64,000 nt of DNA from Sphingomonas sp. NBWT7 (GCF_014217605.1 NZ_CP043639.1:2193501-2257500); one strand, 5' to 3'; positions 25,647 through 35,642 are shown, counted from the first letter of the stretch. Numbers and translations are program-made. The notes: generated from the sequence alone by a model not told the origin.

Positions 25647-26750
25647 CTACGGCAGCAGCACCGCCTTCACGAACTCGCCGCGCGCCTGCGCTGCGATCGC
25701 GGCGTTGATCTCCGCCAGCGGGAACGTCTCGATCAGCGTGTCGAACGGAAAGCGGCCGGCGGCGTGATGCCGCAGCAGTTCGGGGATGAACGTCTGCGGA
25801 TCGCTGTCCCCTTCGATGATGCCGATGATGCGGTGCCCCGGCGTCATCAGCGCCGAGATGTTGACGCTGATCGCCGCGTCTGCACGCTTGGGCACGCCGA
25901 CCAGCCCGATCGCCCCGTGGCTGCCGAGCGATGCCAGCCCGGCCTCGATCGCGCCGACGTTGCCGCTGGTGTCGAACACATAGTCGAGCCCATCGGGCGC
26001 GATCGCGCGCAGCGCTTCGGCCAGCGCGCCGTCATTAGGATCGACGACGTGCGTCGCGCCCAGCCGCTGTGCGATCTCACGCCGCGCTGCGATCGGCTCG
26101 ACCAGCACGATCGTCGCGCATTGCTGGATCACCGCGCCCATCACCGCGGCGAGCCCGACCGGCCCGCCGCCGATGATTGCGATCGACGATCCTGCGGCCG
26201 CGGCGAGTGAGCGCATCACCCCGCCTGCGCCGGTCTGGAAGCCGCAGCCCAGCGGCCCAAGCAGCTCGACCGGCGCGTCGGTCTCCACCTTCACAACGTT
26301 GCGCGCACGCGTGATCGTGTGGCCCGCGAACGAGGATTGTCCGAAAAAGTGCGACGATATGTCCTCGCCGTCCTTCGCGAATGCCTTCGATCCATCCTCC
26401 AGCCGCATCCCGGCATAGTTGAGCGGCGGAAAGGTGCGGCAGTAGCTCGGCAGCCCCTCGTCGCAGCGCGGGCAGTGGCCGCAGCTCGAGAAGCCGAGCA
26501 CCACTTTGTCGCCGACCGCGAGGCCCTCGACCCCTTCGCCGATGGCGGCGATCGTCCCCGCGCCCTCGTGTCCGAGCACGGCGGGCAGCGGATAGGGCGC
26601 GAACTGGTCGCGGAAGATGAGGTCGGTGTGGCATACGCCGACGCCGGCGATCCGCACCAGCACCTCGCCCGCGCGCGGCGTGCCGACCTCGATCTCCTCG
26701 ACCGAGAAATCGCCTTCGGGAACGCGCGCAACCGCGGCCATCGTCTGCAT
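25647..26750 (-). CDS. Zinc-dependent NAD(P) alcohol dehydrogenase (aryl-alcohol type)
   Basis: A 367-residue medium-chain dehydrogenase. Catalytic zinc ligands are C40 and H61-E62 (G-H-E-G-A-G). The structural zinc loop has C90, C93, C96 and C104. The coenzyme domain carries I-G-G-G-P-V-G-L-A-A (about 190-199). The sequence L-G-P-L-G-C-G-F-Q-T-G-A-G-G-V before it is typical of aryl/benzyl alcohol dehydrogenases (XylB/AreB-like). The ATG at 26750, preceded by ggagagag, is chosen over the longer frame. The physiological alcohol is not determinable from context. Confidence 0.9.
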   Translation of the reverse strand: MQTMAAVARVPEGDFSVEEIEVGTPRAGEVLVRIAGVGVCHTDLIFRDQFAPYPLPAVLGHEGAGTIAAIGEGVEGLAVGDKVVLGFSSCGHCPRCDEGLPSYCRTFPPLNYAGMRLEDGSKAFAKDGEDISSHFFGQSSFAGHTITRARNVVKVETDAPVELLGPLGCGFQTGAGGVMRSLAAAAGSSIAIIGGGPVGLAAVMGAVIQQCATIVLVEPIAARREIAQRLGATHVVDPNDGALAEALRAIAPDGLDYVFDTSGNVGAIEAGLASLGSHGAIGLVGVPKRADAAISVNISALMTPGHRIIGIIEGDSDPQTFIPELLRHHAAGRFPFDTLIETFPLAEINAAIAAQARGEFVKAVLLP

Positions 26751-26890
26751 GTCTCTCTCCCTGCTCGCGCCCGCGCGCCGGTGGCGCGACCGATCGCGCG
26801 GCGGTCTGCCCGCCACCGCCTGAAAAGGCACGCGCAAAATGGAACTTCGCCCCGCCCGATCGACTTCCTTTACCAGCAAGGAGGCCGATC

Positions 26891-27034
26891 ATGACCGAAG
26901 AGACGAAGCGCCCCAACCTCTCGACCGAGCATCAGAAGGAAGGCGACGCGCTGCGCCCGTCCGATACGCTCGACAAGGGCCAGACATCGACCGAGAAGGA
27001 ACCACGCAAGACGTCGCTGACGAAGAACGAATAG
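26891..27034 (+). CDS. Small hydrophilic protein, 47 residues
   Basis: An ATG at 26891 with a near-consensus aaggagg ribosome site 6-12 bases upstream opens a 47-codon frame ending in TAG at 27034. The product is highly charged and Lys/Glu/Thr-rich, with no hydrophobic segment: it starts M-T-E-E-T-K-R-P and ends T-S-L-T-K-N-E. It resembles small disordered stress-type proteins in composition only; no family is recognised. It is divergent from the alcohol dehydrogenase. The strong translation signal is the main support. Confidence 0.7.
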   Translation: MTEETKRPNLSTEHQKEGDALRPSDTLDKGQTSTEKEPRKTSLTKNE

Positions 27035-27053
27035 CCGTCCCGGCGCGACGGGC

Positions 27054-28241
27054 TCAGAAGAACCGCAGCCAGCCGATGTCCCGCCGCCGCTGCTTGAGCC
27101 GCGCGAACCACGCGGTCGGCAGATAGAGCGGCACGATCAGCGCAGCATACCACAGCAGTACCGTCCCGTAATCGTCGACGACGAACAATGTGCCGTCGTT
27201 CGGGCCGAACAGTGCGAGCGCGCCGTGGTAGAGCAGCCGCAGCACGGTGAGGTGCAGGAAATAGAAGAACATCGGCGCGCCGCCGAACACCGCGAGCGCA
27301 GCGACGATCGGCGACCGATCGCGTCGCTCGAACGCGGCGAGCAGCAGCGCGCCCGCCCCCAGCGTCGGCAGCAGGAACAGCAGCGATGGCGGGTATTTCG
27401 TCATCGACACGAAGCTCAGCACCGTCCGCGTCGCGCTTCCTTCAACGACGTACCATGGCGCATCGCCATAGCCGTTGACGAGGCGCAGCAGCACGAACGC
27501 CGAAATCATCGCCGCGCCCAGCCCGATCAGCCGCCGCGCGCGCGTCGCCCGCTCGATCCCAGCGCCGAACCACGGACCGATGCCGTAGCCGAGCAGCATC
27601 ACCCCCAGCCACGGCAGCACGGGGTAGGTCGTCTTGGCGAGGAACCCGAACGGCAAGGCGATCACGTCGCGCTGATGCAGCAGCGCCCATAGCGGGAACA
27701 GCGTGTCGCCCGGCGGCAGGCGGATCGGATCGAGCAGATTGTGCCCCGCGACGATGATCGCGCCGATCGCGATCAGCGCCGTGTGCGGCAGCCGGATCAG
27801 CGCGGCGAGCGCGATCATGCACACGCCCAGGCACCAGATCACTTGCAGCCAGAAGGTCGGCTGTGGCGCGACGCCCCAGTAGAGCGGCGAGAGATAGACG
27901 AGCTCGATCGCGATCAGCAGCAGCCCGCGCTTGACGAGAAAGTCCGCAGTCTCGCGCGGCGTATGGCTGGCGCCGTAGAGATAGGCCGCAAGCCCCGTCA
28001 GCGCGACGAAGATCGGTGCGCAGAAGCTCGCGGCGAACCGCGCGAAGCCGAGCGCGGGCAGCACGGTGCGCGCATCGACCGGATCGGGCATCGCAACGTG
28101 AAGGAACCACGTCTCGCGCAGGTGGTCGAGCAGCATCAGCACCATGACGAGCCCGCGCAGTGCGTCGATGCTCGCCAACCGGACCCGCTTCGCGCCAGCG
28201 ACGCCGACTGCGACGGGGTGATGGTCGAGACGCGGCGCCAT
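27054..28241 (-). CDS. DUF1624 / heparan-alpha-glucosaminide N-acetyltransferase-like membrane protein
   Basis: A 395-residue protein with about ten membrane helices. The family opening R-L-A-S-I-D-A-L-R-G-L-V-M-V-L-M-L-L-D-H (about 21-40) is clear; the D-H pair is the conserved site in this acetyltransferase-like superfamily. F-A-A-S-F-C-A-P-I-F-V-A-L-T-G follows. Bacterial members are largely uncharacterised. Its ATG overlaps the TonB receptor stop as TGATG, so it is translated with that receptor and may serve the same uptake route or modify an envelope component. Confidence 0.82.
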   Translation of the reverse strand: MAPRLDHHPVAVGVAGAKRVRLASIDALRGLVMVLMLLDHLRETWFLHVAMPDPVDARTVLPALGFARFAASFCAPIFVALTGLAAYLYGASHTPRETADFLVKRGLLLIAIELVYLSPLYWGVAPQPTFWLQVIWCLGVCMIALAALIRLPHTALIAIGAIIVAGHNLLDPIRLPPGDTLFPLWALLHQRDVIALPFGFLAKTTYPVLPWLGVMLLGYGIGPWFGAGIERATRARRLIGLGAAMISAFVLLRLVNGYGDAPWYVVEGSATRTVLSFVSMTKYPPSLLFLLPTLGAGALLLAAFERRDRSPIVAALAVFGGAPMFFYFLHLTVLRLLYHGALALFGPNDGTLFVVDDYGTVLLWYAALIVPLYLPTAWFARLKQRRRDIGWLRFF

Positions 28242-30307
28242 CAGAATGCTCCCCGCAGCGTGGCGCGCAGCGTGCGCGGCGCGCCGGGATAGATCCAGAA
28301 CGAATTGTACGAGCTCTGTGCGTAGCGCTTGTCGAACAGGTTATCGACTTCGCCGCGCAGCGTCAGCGTGGTCGACAGCGGCACCTCCACCGCCGCCTTC
28401 GCCTTGACGTAGGCGGGGAGGATCAGCCCGCTGGCGTCGGTCGCGCCCGATCGCTTGCCGACATAGGCGACGCCGCCGCTCAACAGCCAGTCCCCGCCGG
28501 TACCGCCGTCGAACCGATGCACCACAAGCGCCGTTCCCGAATGATCGGGCACGTTGAGTGCGAGCGGCGTCGCGAACGATCGGTCGTCGTTGCGCGCACG
28601 CGTCCAGGCGTAGTTGACCACCGCCTGCCAGCGCCGCGCGACGCGCAGCGACGCATCGAACTCCACCCCCCGGCTGGTCAGCGATCCGACGGGCGCAAGA
28701 AAATTGGCGTCGGCGGGATCGGTGGTCAGCACGTTGTTCTTGCGGATGTCGAAATAGGTGATGCCGACATCGAACCCGCGCCACCGCCCCGCCGCGCCCA
28801 CTTCAAAGCCGCGCCCACGCTCGGGCGCGAACGCCGCGCCGCCCGCCCCGCTGCCCGAATTGAGCTGAAACGATTCGCCCCAATTGGCGTGGAACGAGAT
28901 CGCGTCGTCGAGCGCGTAGCGCGCCCCCAACCGGAAGTTGACGGGCTGCGCGCGCGACACGGTCGCCGCGTCGACCAGGTTGCGATCTAGCCGCTGGCGA
29001 TAGGCGTCGAGGCGGATCCCACCGACGACATCGAGCCTGTCGGTGACCGACCAGGCGTCCTGCGCGTAGAATGACAGCACGTGCCGCGTCTCGCGCTGGT
29101 CGATGCTCGGCAGCAGCGGCAGCGCCTGCGCGACGCCGTAGACGGGTTGGAAGATATCGATCGCATAAGGCGCCGCCGCGCTCGGATTGCGGCGGTCGAG
29201 GAGTTCGAGATAGTCGAGCCGGTACGCCTTCACGCCGATGCTTGCGCGATGCGTGCCGAGTGCCGCGATCTCGCCGCGCAGTTCGAACCGCGCCGACAGA
29301 TCCTCGACCTCGTAACCGCGCGCGCGCCGCTGCCGCCACAGCGTCCGACCGTCGACCAGGCGCGATTGATCCGCCGAGAAGCCGCGCAGCGTTCCTTCTC
29401 GATAGGCGATGCCGCCGACGACCGACCAGCGATCGGTCAGCCGCGCCTCGCCGGTGAGCTGATGCCGCGTATCGCGCGCACGCGTGTCGCCGTTCGACGG
29501 CTCCCCCAGGAAGCGCGACGGCGGCAGGGCGAGCGGATCGCCGCCGATCGCCACCACGCCGCGGTCGAACGGCGCATCATAGGCGATATGCTGCGCCAGA
29601 TAGGTCAGCCGCACCGTGTCCGATGGCCGCCAGGTGAGCGACGGCGAGACGACGCGCCTTCGAAGCCCGACGAAATCGCGATAGCCGTCGCTGTCCTCCG
29701 CCGCGACGACGATCCGCGCGGCTAGCGTGCCACTCAGCGGCCCCGTCGCGTCGAGCTCGATCCGCCGCGTGTCGAACGAGCCGTATTGCACGCTCGCCGA
29801 CGCCGCGGGGGCGAAGCGCGGCGTCTTGCTCACCATGTTGACGCGGCCGGCGGGGTCGATGTCGCCGAACACGGCGCCTGCCGGACCCTTCAGGATTTCG
29901 ATCCGCTCGATCGTCGCGGGATCACGTGCCGGCGCGCTGCCGCGGTTGGAGATGAACCCATCGACGTAATATTCGCCGCCGCCGTCCGCCGTGCTGAGAA
30001 AGCCGCGGATCGCGAAATTGTCGGCAAAGCCGCCACGGTTGTTCTGCTGGCTGCTCGCACTGACCAGTTCGAGCGCGTCGCTGAGGCGATAGGTGCCCGC
30101 GGCGCGCAATATATCCTGCTCGAGCGACCGGCTCGATTGCGACATCAATTCGGTTGCACGATCCGACGACAGCGTCGCGTCACGCGTGCTGCGCGTACCG
30201 AGCACGACGATATCGTCGCGCGGCGCCGCCGCGTCGGCCGCGTCCTGCGCCGTCGCGGGCACGGCGCCGAATAGTCCGAGTGCCGCCGCAAGCCGGCGCA
30301 TTCCCAT
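28241..30307 (-). CDS. TonB-dependent siderophore-type outer membrane receptor
   Basis: About 688 residues. A signal peptide ends near P-A-T-A-Q. A TonB-box-like D-D-I-V-V-L-G follows. The plug domain shows R-G-F-L-S-T-A-D-G-G-x-Y-Y-V-D-G and R-I-E-I-L-K-G-P-A-G-A-V-F-G (typical of siderophore receptors of the FhuA/FecA type), then a 22-strand barrel with the C-terminal W-I-Y-P-G-A-P-R-T-L-R-A-T-L-R-G-A-F ending in Phe. It should import an iron chelate, but the ligand is unknown. The start is placed at the ATG at 30307; another ATG is two codons downstream. Confidence 0.92.
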   Translation of the reverse strand: MGMRRLAAALGLFGAVPATAQDAADAAAPRDDIVVLGTRSTRDATLSSDRATELMSQSSRSLEQDILRAAGTYRLSDALELVSASSQQNNRGGFADNFAIRGFLSTADGGGEYYVDGFISNRGSAPARDPATIERIEILKGPAGAVFGDIDPAGRVNMVSKTPRFAPAASASVQYGSFDTRRIELDATGPLSGTLAARIVVAAEDSDGYRDFVGLRRRVVSPSLTWRPSDTVRLTYLAQHIAYDAPFDRGVVAIGGDPLALPPSRFLGEPSNGDTRARDTRHQLTGEARLTDRWSVVGGIAYREGTLRGFSADQSRLVDGRTLWRQRRARGYEVEDLSARFELRGEIAALGTHRASIGVKAYRLDYLELLDRRNPSAAAPYAIDIFQPVYGVAQALPLLPSIDQRETRHVLSFYAQDAWSVTDRLDVVGGIRLDAYRQRLDRNLVDAATVSRAQPVNFRLGARYALDDAISFHANWGESFQLNSGSGAGGAAFAPERGRGFEVGAAGRWRGFDVGITYFDIRKNNVLTTDPADANFLAPVGSLTSRGVEFDASLRVARRWQAVVNYAWTRARNDDRSFATPLALNVPDHSGTALVVHRFDGGTGGDWLLSGGVAYVGKRSGATDASGLILPAYVKAKAAVEVPLSTTLTLRGEVDNLFDKRYAQSSYNSFWIYPGAPRTLRATLRGAF

Positions 30308-30372
30308 CGATCCGCCACCGGCAGACCCGTACAACCACGACCGCAACAACCCCGCCCCTCATCGATATATGA

Positions 30373-30386
30373 TATGTTGTTACATA
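30373..30386. promoter_or_regulatory. Dyad upstream of TonB receptor, candidate metal-responsive site
   Basis: tatgt-tgtt-acata is a 5-bp-arm dyad in an AT-rich island of an otherwise GC-rich region, 65-80 bp upstream of the receptor start, where its promoter should be. It vaguely resembles Fur-family (Fur/Zur) operators, but no full consensus is present. Weak evidence. Confidence 0.3.
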
Positions 30387-30492
30387 CCAAGGGAGCGCTG
30401 TTTGGGCAACCGGTGCCACCAAATTGGCCACCAGCGCGGCGTGACGTTTGCAGCTTCACCGCCGCCCGCCGGCTGACTAAGGCGGGGAAAAT

Positions 30493-32400
30493 ATGAGGGA
30501 GTTGAACACGATGAGCACTGCAACCTGGCCGCGACTGGCGTGCGCGCTCCTCCTCTCCGCATCGTTCCCGGCCACGGCGCAGGTACAGGGACCGGCCCCG
30601 GCCCAATCGCCCGCCCCGGCCCCATCGCCCGTCCAGCCGCGTCCCGACCGGGCGACCCCCGCGGTACCGGCTGAGGACGCCCGCCTCTACGCCTTCCTCG
30701 ACCAGCAGTTCGCCGAACAGCTGCGCCAGCAGCCGCAACTCGCGACGCGGCTCGGCATGAAGGAGGGGCAGGACCGGCTCGACGACATCAGCGATGCCGC
30801 CGCGCTCCAGCAACTCGAATGGCGCCGCCGCAGCGTCGCGGCGATGAAGGCACAGTTCGATCGCGCGAAACTCTCCCCCGCCGCGCAGACCAATTACGAC
30901 ATCTGGGCGCTCGAACTCGACCGCGCGGAGCTCGGCTATCGTTTCCGCCAGTACACGCCCCCCTTCTACTCCTTCCTCTACTCGGCGCACGCGCGGCTGC
31001 CCGATTTCATGATCAACACGCACACCGTGCAGGATGTCGCCGACATGCGTGCCTACGTCGCGCGGCTGCGCGGCATCCCCGCGGTGCTCGACGAGGCAAT
31101 CGCGCAGACGCGGCGCTCGGACGCCGCCGGCGTCCGCGCGCCCAAGTTCCAGGTCGAACGGATCATCACGGGCAGCCGTGCGATCACCAGCGGCGCGCCG
31201 TTCGACGGCGCGGCCCCCTCGCCGCTGCTTGCCGACGCGCAGGCGAAGGTCGCCAAGCTGCGCGCCGCGAACAAGGTGACGCCGGCCGAGGCCGATGCGC
31301 TGCTCGCCGACACTCGCACCGCGCTGCTCGCGCTGAAGCCAGCCTACGGCCGTGTGATCGCCTGGGCACAGGCGGCGCTCCCGACCGCGCCGAGCGGCAC
31401 GGTCGGCGCAGGCTCGCTGCCGGGCGGCGCAGCGTGGTACGCCGCCGCGTTGCAGCTCAACACGACGACCGATCTCACCGCCGAGCAGATCCACCAGCTC
31501 GGCCTGAAGGAAGTGACGCGGATCGAGGCGGAGCAGGACGCGCTCGCCAAGCAGGCGGGGTTCGCCGATCGCGTCGCCTATTATGCCGACCGCGAGCGCC
31601 GCAACCCGCCAGTGCCGTGGACCGACGCGCTGCGCGCCGATTACCTGCGCGATGCCAATGCCGCGATCGCACGCAACCGCACGCTGCTGCCCAAATTCTT
31701 CGGGCTGCTGCCGGAGCATCGCATGGAAGTGGTGCGCGAGCCGTCGTTCAGCGAAGTGGCGGGCGGCGCCGCGCACGCCGCGGGGCCGAGCCCCGACGGC
31801 GCGCGGCCCGGGCGCGTCTACGTCCACCTGCTCGGCAATACGAGCGATCCGTCGCCCGACGCGATCGTCGACCTGATGTGCCACGAGGGCGTCCCCGGCC
31901 ACGTGATGCAGGGCGATATCCAGGTGCGCCAGAAGGCCGGCCCGCGCTTCCGCCAGACCGCGCGCTACGTCGCGTTCGGCGAGGGCTGGGCGCTCTATGC
32001 CGAGGCGTTGTGCAAGGAAATGGGCGCCTTCCCCGATCTCGCGAGCGACTTCATGCGATTGGAGGCGGAGTTGTTCCGCGCCGCCCGTCTGGTGGCCGAT
32101 ACCGGCATCCACGCCAAGGGCTGGAGCGAGGACAAGGCGGTCGATTATATGGTCACCACCGGCCGCGCCTCGCCCGATCAGGCCCGCTCCGAGGTGCGCC
32201 GCTACATCACGCTGCCGGGCCAGGCGACGGGCTACAAGATCGGCATGCTCAAGATCGTCGAGCTGCGCCGCAAGGCGGAACGGGCGCTCGGCCCCAAGTT
32301 CGACATCAAGTCGTTCCACGATCTGCTGATCGGCTCGGGCTCGCTCCCGCTGTCGATCCTCGAGCGCCAGGTCGACGCCTGGATCGCCGCCCGCGCGTAA
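30493..32400 (+). CDS. DUF885 family exported metallopeptidase-like protein
   Basis: About 635 residues with an N-terminal signal peptide (cleavage near A-T-A-Q) and a Pro/Ala-rich linker. The DUF885 domain includes the zinc motif H-E-G-V-P-G-H (464-470) and a downstream E-G-W-A-L-Y-A-E (from about 497) that provides the third ligand. Family members are periplasmic or secreted carboxypeptidase-like enzymes with mostly unknown substrates. An alternative ATG at 30511, preceded by gagggag, gives a better-shaped signal peptide; the first ATG has ggggaaaa before it. The start is therefore uncertain by six codons. Confidence 0.87.
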   Translation: MRELNTMSTATWPRLACALLLSASFPATAQVQGPAPAQSPAPAPSPVQPRPDRATPAVPAEDARLYAFLDQQFAEQLRQQPQLATRLGMKEGQDRLDDISDAAALQQLEWRRRSVAAMKAQFDRAKLSPAAQTNYDIWALELDRAELGYRFRQYTPPFYSFLYSAHARLPDFMINTHTVQDVADMRAYVARLRGIPAVLDEAIAQTRRSDAAGVRAPKFQVERIITGSRAITSGAPFDGAAPSPLLADAQAKVAKLRAANKVTPAEADALLADTRTALLALKPAYGRVIAWAQAALPTAPSGTVGAGSLPGGAAWYAAALQLNTTTDLTAEQIHQLGLKEVTRIEAEQDALAKQAGFADRVAYYADRERRNPPVPWTDALRADYLRDANAAIARNRTLLPKFFGLLPEHRMEVVREPSFSEVAGGAAHAAGPSPDGARPGRVYVHLLGNTSDPSPDAIVDLMCHEGVPGHVMQGDIQVRQKAGPRFRQTARYVAFGEGWALYAEALCKEMGAFPDLASDFMRLEAELFRAARLVADTGIHAKGWSEDKAVDYMVTTGRASPDQARSEVRRYITLPGQATGYKIGMLKIVELRRKAERALGPKFDIKSFHDLLIGSGSLPLSILERQVDAWIAARA

Positions 32401-32473
32401 ACGATCGCCGCGTCGCGCTCCGGCGCGCGGCGCGGTTTCCGGCGCGGTCGAGCGAACCGCCGCGGCCGATCGC

Positions 32474-35299
32474 CTACAATCGGCGCAGCGCGGCGGCGAG
32501 ATCGGCCTGCACGAACGGCTTCGTCAGGCGGGAAAGCGTCGCCGGGATCCCCCCCTCCTCGGCATAGCCCGAAATGATGAGCACCTTGGTCGCGGTGGTT
32601 CGGTCGCGCACCGCCGCGGCGAGCTCGCCCCCCGTCATTCCCGGCATGACATGGTCGGTCACCAGCAGGTCGGGCGCGAACCCGCGTTCGATCAGCCCCC
32701 AGGCTTCCTCCGCAGACGCGGCGCTTGTCACCGCGAAGCCCAGATCGGCCAGCATCTGCGCAGCGGATTCGCGCACTGCATCCTCGTCGTCGACCAGCAG
32801 CGCGCTGCCGCCGCGCTCGGGGGCGGTGACATCGTACAATGGCGGCGCTGCGATCGCGACCTGCGCACTCTGCGGTAGCCACAAGGCGATCGTCGTGCCC
32901 TGGTTCGGCCGGCTTTCGATCGTCAGTGCGCCGCCCAGCTGCGCGGCCAGACCATGCGCCATCGATAGGCCGAGCCCGGTCCCGCGCCCGACGCCCTTGG
33001 TCGAGAAAAAGGGTTCGATCGCGCGCAGGCGCGTTTCATCGTCCATCCCCACCCCGGTATCGGTAACGGTGAGGCACACATATTGGCCCGCCGGCGGCCC
33101 ACCCGGGTCAGCACGATCGCCGCTGTCCGGCGTGACCGCCACCTGATCGACCGCGATGCGCAGCGTCCCGCCGTCCGGCATCGCATCGCGCGCATTCACG
33201 CTGAGGTTGAGCAACGCCATCTCCAGCTGGTTCGCATCCGCCAGCGCGGCGGGCAGCCCGTCCGGCGCCGCCACCTCGATCCGCACCGTCGGCCCGATCG
33301 CGCTCGCGACGAGCTCGACGATGCCGGTGACGAGCGCCGCGACGTCGACCGGTACCGGCTGCAACGGCTGGCGCCGCGCGAACGACAACAGCCGCTGGAC
33401 GAGAACGCGCGCGCGCTCCGCCGATTGCAGCGCGCCGCCAATCAGGCGCCGGTCACGCTCGTCACCCATGCCCTTGCGATGCAGCCGGTCGAGCACACCC
33501 ATGATCGGCGTCAGCAGATTGTTGAAATCGTGCGCCACGCCGCCGGTCAGCTGCCCCATCGCTTCCATCTTCTGCGACTGGCGCAGCGCATCTTCCGCCG
33601 AAACCTGCGCGGTGATGTCACGGCTTGATCCGATTACCTTGACGATCGCGCCATCCGGGCCTTGCAGCGGCACCAGCGTCGTATCCCAATGCTGCGGCAC
33701 ACCGCCCAGCGTCACGACTTCGCGATAACGATGGATCGCGCGCGTCGCGACGACGTGATGATAGGTGCCGATGACGCGTTCGGCCGCTCGGCGGGGCAGG
33801 ATGTCGTCGATTCGCTTGCCACGTATCTGCTCGAGCGGATAGCCGACGCCCCGCTCGTGCGCCGGGTTCACCTGTTCGACGACGAAGCCGCCGTCTGCCG
33901 CCACACCGATGACGAACAACGGATCGGGGGCGTTCTCGAAATAGGCGCGGTACAGCTCGTCGGTCTCGCGCCGTGCCTGTTCCGCGAGCCGCAGCTCGCG
34001 CGTCCGCGCGTCCACCCGCGCCTCCAGCGTGGCGTTGAGCTCGCGCAGCTGCGCCTCTGCGCGCACGCGTTCGATGACCAGACGAATGCGGTCGGCGATC
34101 TCCTCCATGAAGGTCACCTCGTCCGACCGCCAGGCGCGCGGCTGACGGCTGTTGAGGTACACGATCGTTCGCAGCCGTCCGTCGCGCACGAACGGCACGA
34201 CCAGGATCGCGCGAGTATCGCCCAGCCGCGCGGTATCGTGCGCACCCTGCTCGTCGCTCAAGGCGGCGCTGAAGATATCGTCGATGACAACGGTCTCGCC
34301 GTTGCCCAGCGCCTGCGCGATCCGGCGGCCGAAGGCTGCGGCCGGGAACCGCCCGGTTAATCGCGGCACCGATCCGTCGGTCCAGCACAGGCGATAATCG
34401 AATACGTCGGCTTCCGGATCGAGGTCCCCGAAACCGGCGCGCGCCACGCGGAAATGCGTACCCAGCAGCTCCGCGACCCGCGACAGCGCCACCTCAGCAT
34501 CGTCGCCGCGCAGAATATCGGCGACTTCGAGGCGAAGGGCGCTACGTGCCTCGCGCCGCCGAGCGCCCTGGAATGCCCGCTCCACGCGCGCCGCGCCGAG
34601 CGACAACAGCAGGATCAGTATCGTGACGATGCTGATCGCGACGGCGAGATAGGCTTGGCCGACACTCGCGACGCCTGTCGCCGCGTCGATTTGCGCCGAC
34701 GCCGTGAAGGTCGCGGCGTACATGCCGGCGTAATGCATCCCCGCGATCGCCGCGCCCATCACGCCGGCGGCAAGTACCCGCCCGCGCAAGCCCTGCTCGC
34801 GCGACGCGAGCCAAACGGCGGCGGTCGCCGCGACCACCGCGATCGCAACCGAGAGCGTGACCCAGCGCGGGTCGTAGCGCACCGTCGCGGGCATCCGCAT
34901 CGCCGCCATGCCGACATAGTGCATCGCGACGACACCCGTGGCGATCAGCAGACCGGCGGCGCCGGTCCGTCGCGAGGCCGCGTGCTGCCAGTCGATCGTC
35001 GCCAGCCCGGCGGCGGTGAAGCCGATCGCCAGAGCGAGCGAACCGACCGTCAGCCCCGGGTCGTAGCTCATCGTCATGCCCGGCATCGAGAAAGCAAGCA
35101 TCGCCACGAAGTGCATCGACCAGATGCCGCCGCCCAGCGTGACCGCCGCAGCGGCCAGCCACACCCGCCGCCACTGCCCCTGCGATGCCCGGATCCGACC
35201 AGCGAGACTGAGCGCGGTGAACGACGCAAAGGCTGCAACCGCGAGGGAAAGGATCACCAGGTAACTGTCGTGCGTACCGTTCATGATCATCGGCGGCAT
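32474..35299 (-). CDS. MHYT-domain hybrid sensor histidine kinase
   Basis: About 941 residues. An N-terminal membrane sensor (about 1-240) carries three MHYT repeats (M-H-F-V-A-M, M-H-Y-V-G-M, M-H-Y-A-G-M), proposed to bind metal and sense O2, CO or NO. A GAF-like region, a helical linker and a PAS domain (about 425-540) follow. The phospho-acceptor box is G-G-V-A-H-D-F-N-N-L-L (His about 588), then an ATPase domain with N-A-R-D-A-M and G-x-G-L-G-L-S, and a C-terminal receiver with D-L-L-V-T-D (Asp about 883). Start ATG 35299 has an aagga site. No separate response regulator is adjacent. Confidence 0.92.
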   Translation of the reverse strand: MPPMIMNGTHDSYLVILSLAVAAFASFTALSLAGRIRASQGQWRRVWLAAAAVTLGGGIWSMHFVAMLAFSMPGMTMSYDPGLTVGSLALAIGFTAAGLATIDWQHAASRRTGAAGLLIATGVVAMHYVGMAAMRMPATVRYDPRWVTLSVAIAVVAATAAVWLASREQGLRGRVLAAGVMGAAIAGMHYAGMYAATFTASAQIDAATGVASVGQAYLAVAISIVTILILLLSLGAARVERAFQGARRREARSALRLEVADILRGDDAEVALSRVAELLGTHFRVARAGFGDLDPEADVFDYRLCWTDGSVPRLTGRFPAAAFGRRIAQALGNGETVVIDDIFSAALSDEQGAHDTARLGDTRAILVVPFVRDGRLRTIVYLNSRQPRAWRSDEVTFMEEIADRIRLVIERVRAEAQLRELNATLEARVDARTRELRLAEQARRETDELYRAYFENAPDPLFVIGVAADGGFVVEQVNPAHERGVGYPLEQIRGKRIDDILPRRAAERVIGTYHHVVATRAIHRYREVVTLGGVPQHWDTTLVPLQGPDGAIVKVIGSSRDITAQVSAEDALRQSQKMEAMGQLTGGVAHDFNNLLTPIMGVLDRLHRKGMGDERDRRLIGGALQSAERARVLVQRLLSFARRQPLQPVPVDVAALVTGIVELVASAIGPTVRIEVAAPDGLPAALADANQLEMALLNLSVNARDAMPDGGTLRIAVDQVAVTPDSGDRADPGGPPAGQYVCLTVTDTGVGMDDETRLRAIEPFFSTKGVGRGTGLGLSMAHGLAAQLGGALTIESRPNQGTTIALWLPQSAQVAIAAPPLYDVTAPERGGSALLVDDEDAVRESAAQMLADLGFAVTSAASAEEAWGLIERGFAPDLLVTDHVMPGMTGGELAAAVRDRTTATKVLIISGYAEEGGIPATLSRLTKPFVQADLAAALRRL

Positions 35300-35642
35300 G
35301 GTTCCTTCAACGCTCGCCCGCAAGCGTCCCGATACGCAGCTGCACTCGCCCGCCTCTCGCCGAAATCGCATCGGCGGTAAAGCAATCTGCGCGCATCGAA
35401 GCCCACCCCTTGTGCCGGGGGGAGAAAATGCCACCGCCACCGCAGACCCCCGATCACGGCCCGGCCCTCAGCGCGAGCATCGACGCGAGACACCGTGACA
35501 CGCTCCCCGGCACGTCGACCGGGGGTTTGCTTGCAACATTCGACGGTTGGCCGGTGTATCGAGGCGGTCACATGGGCTTGCACCAGGCCTGGCGCCGGCA
35601 ATTGTCCTGCGCCGCGGCTGCGCGATCCGGCACGCCGATCGT
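35300..35642. other. Intergenic region without a supported gene
   Basis: This stretch lies upstream of the MHYT kinase and beyond the small RNA terminator. Frames open on both strands are arginine/serine-rich shadows. It must hold the MHYT kinase promoter, but no clear promoter boxes, repeats or RNA hairpins were recognised. Confidence 0.5.

Noticed and set aside
30145..32319. 724-codon minus-strand frame opposite the DUF885 gene
   Set aside because: Shadow of the peptidase gene and TonB receptor start; low-complexity Arg/Gly translation.
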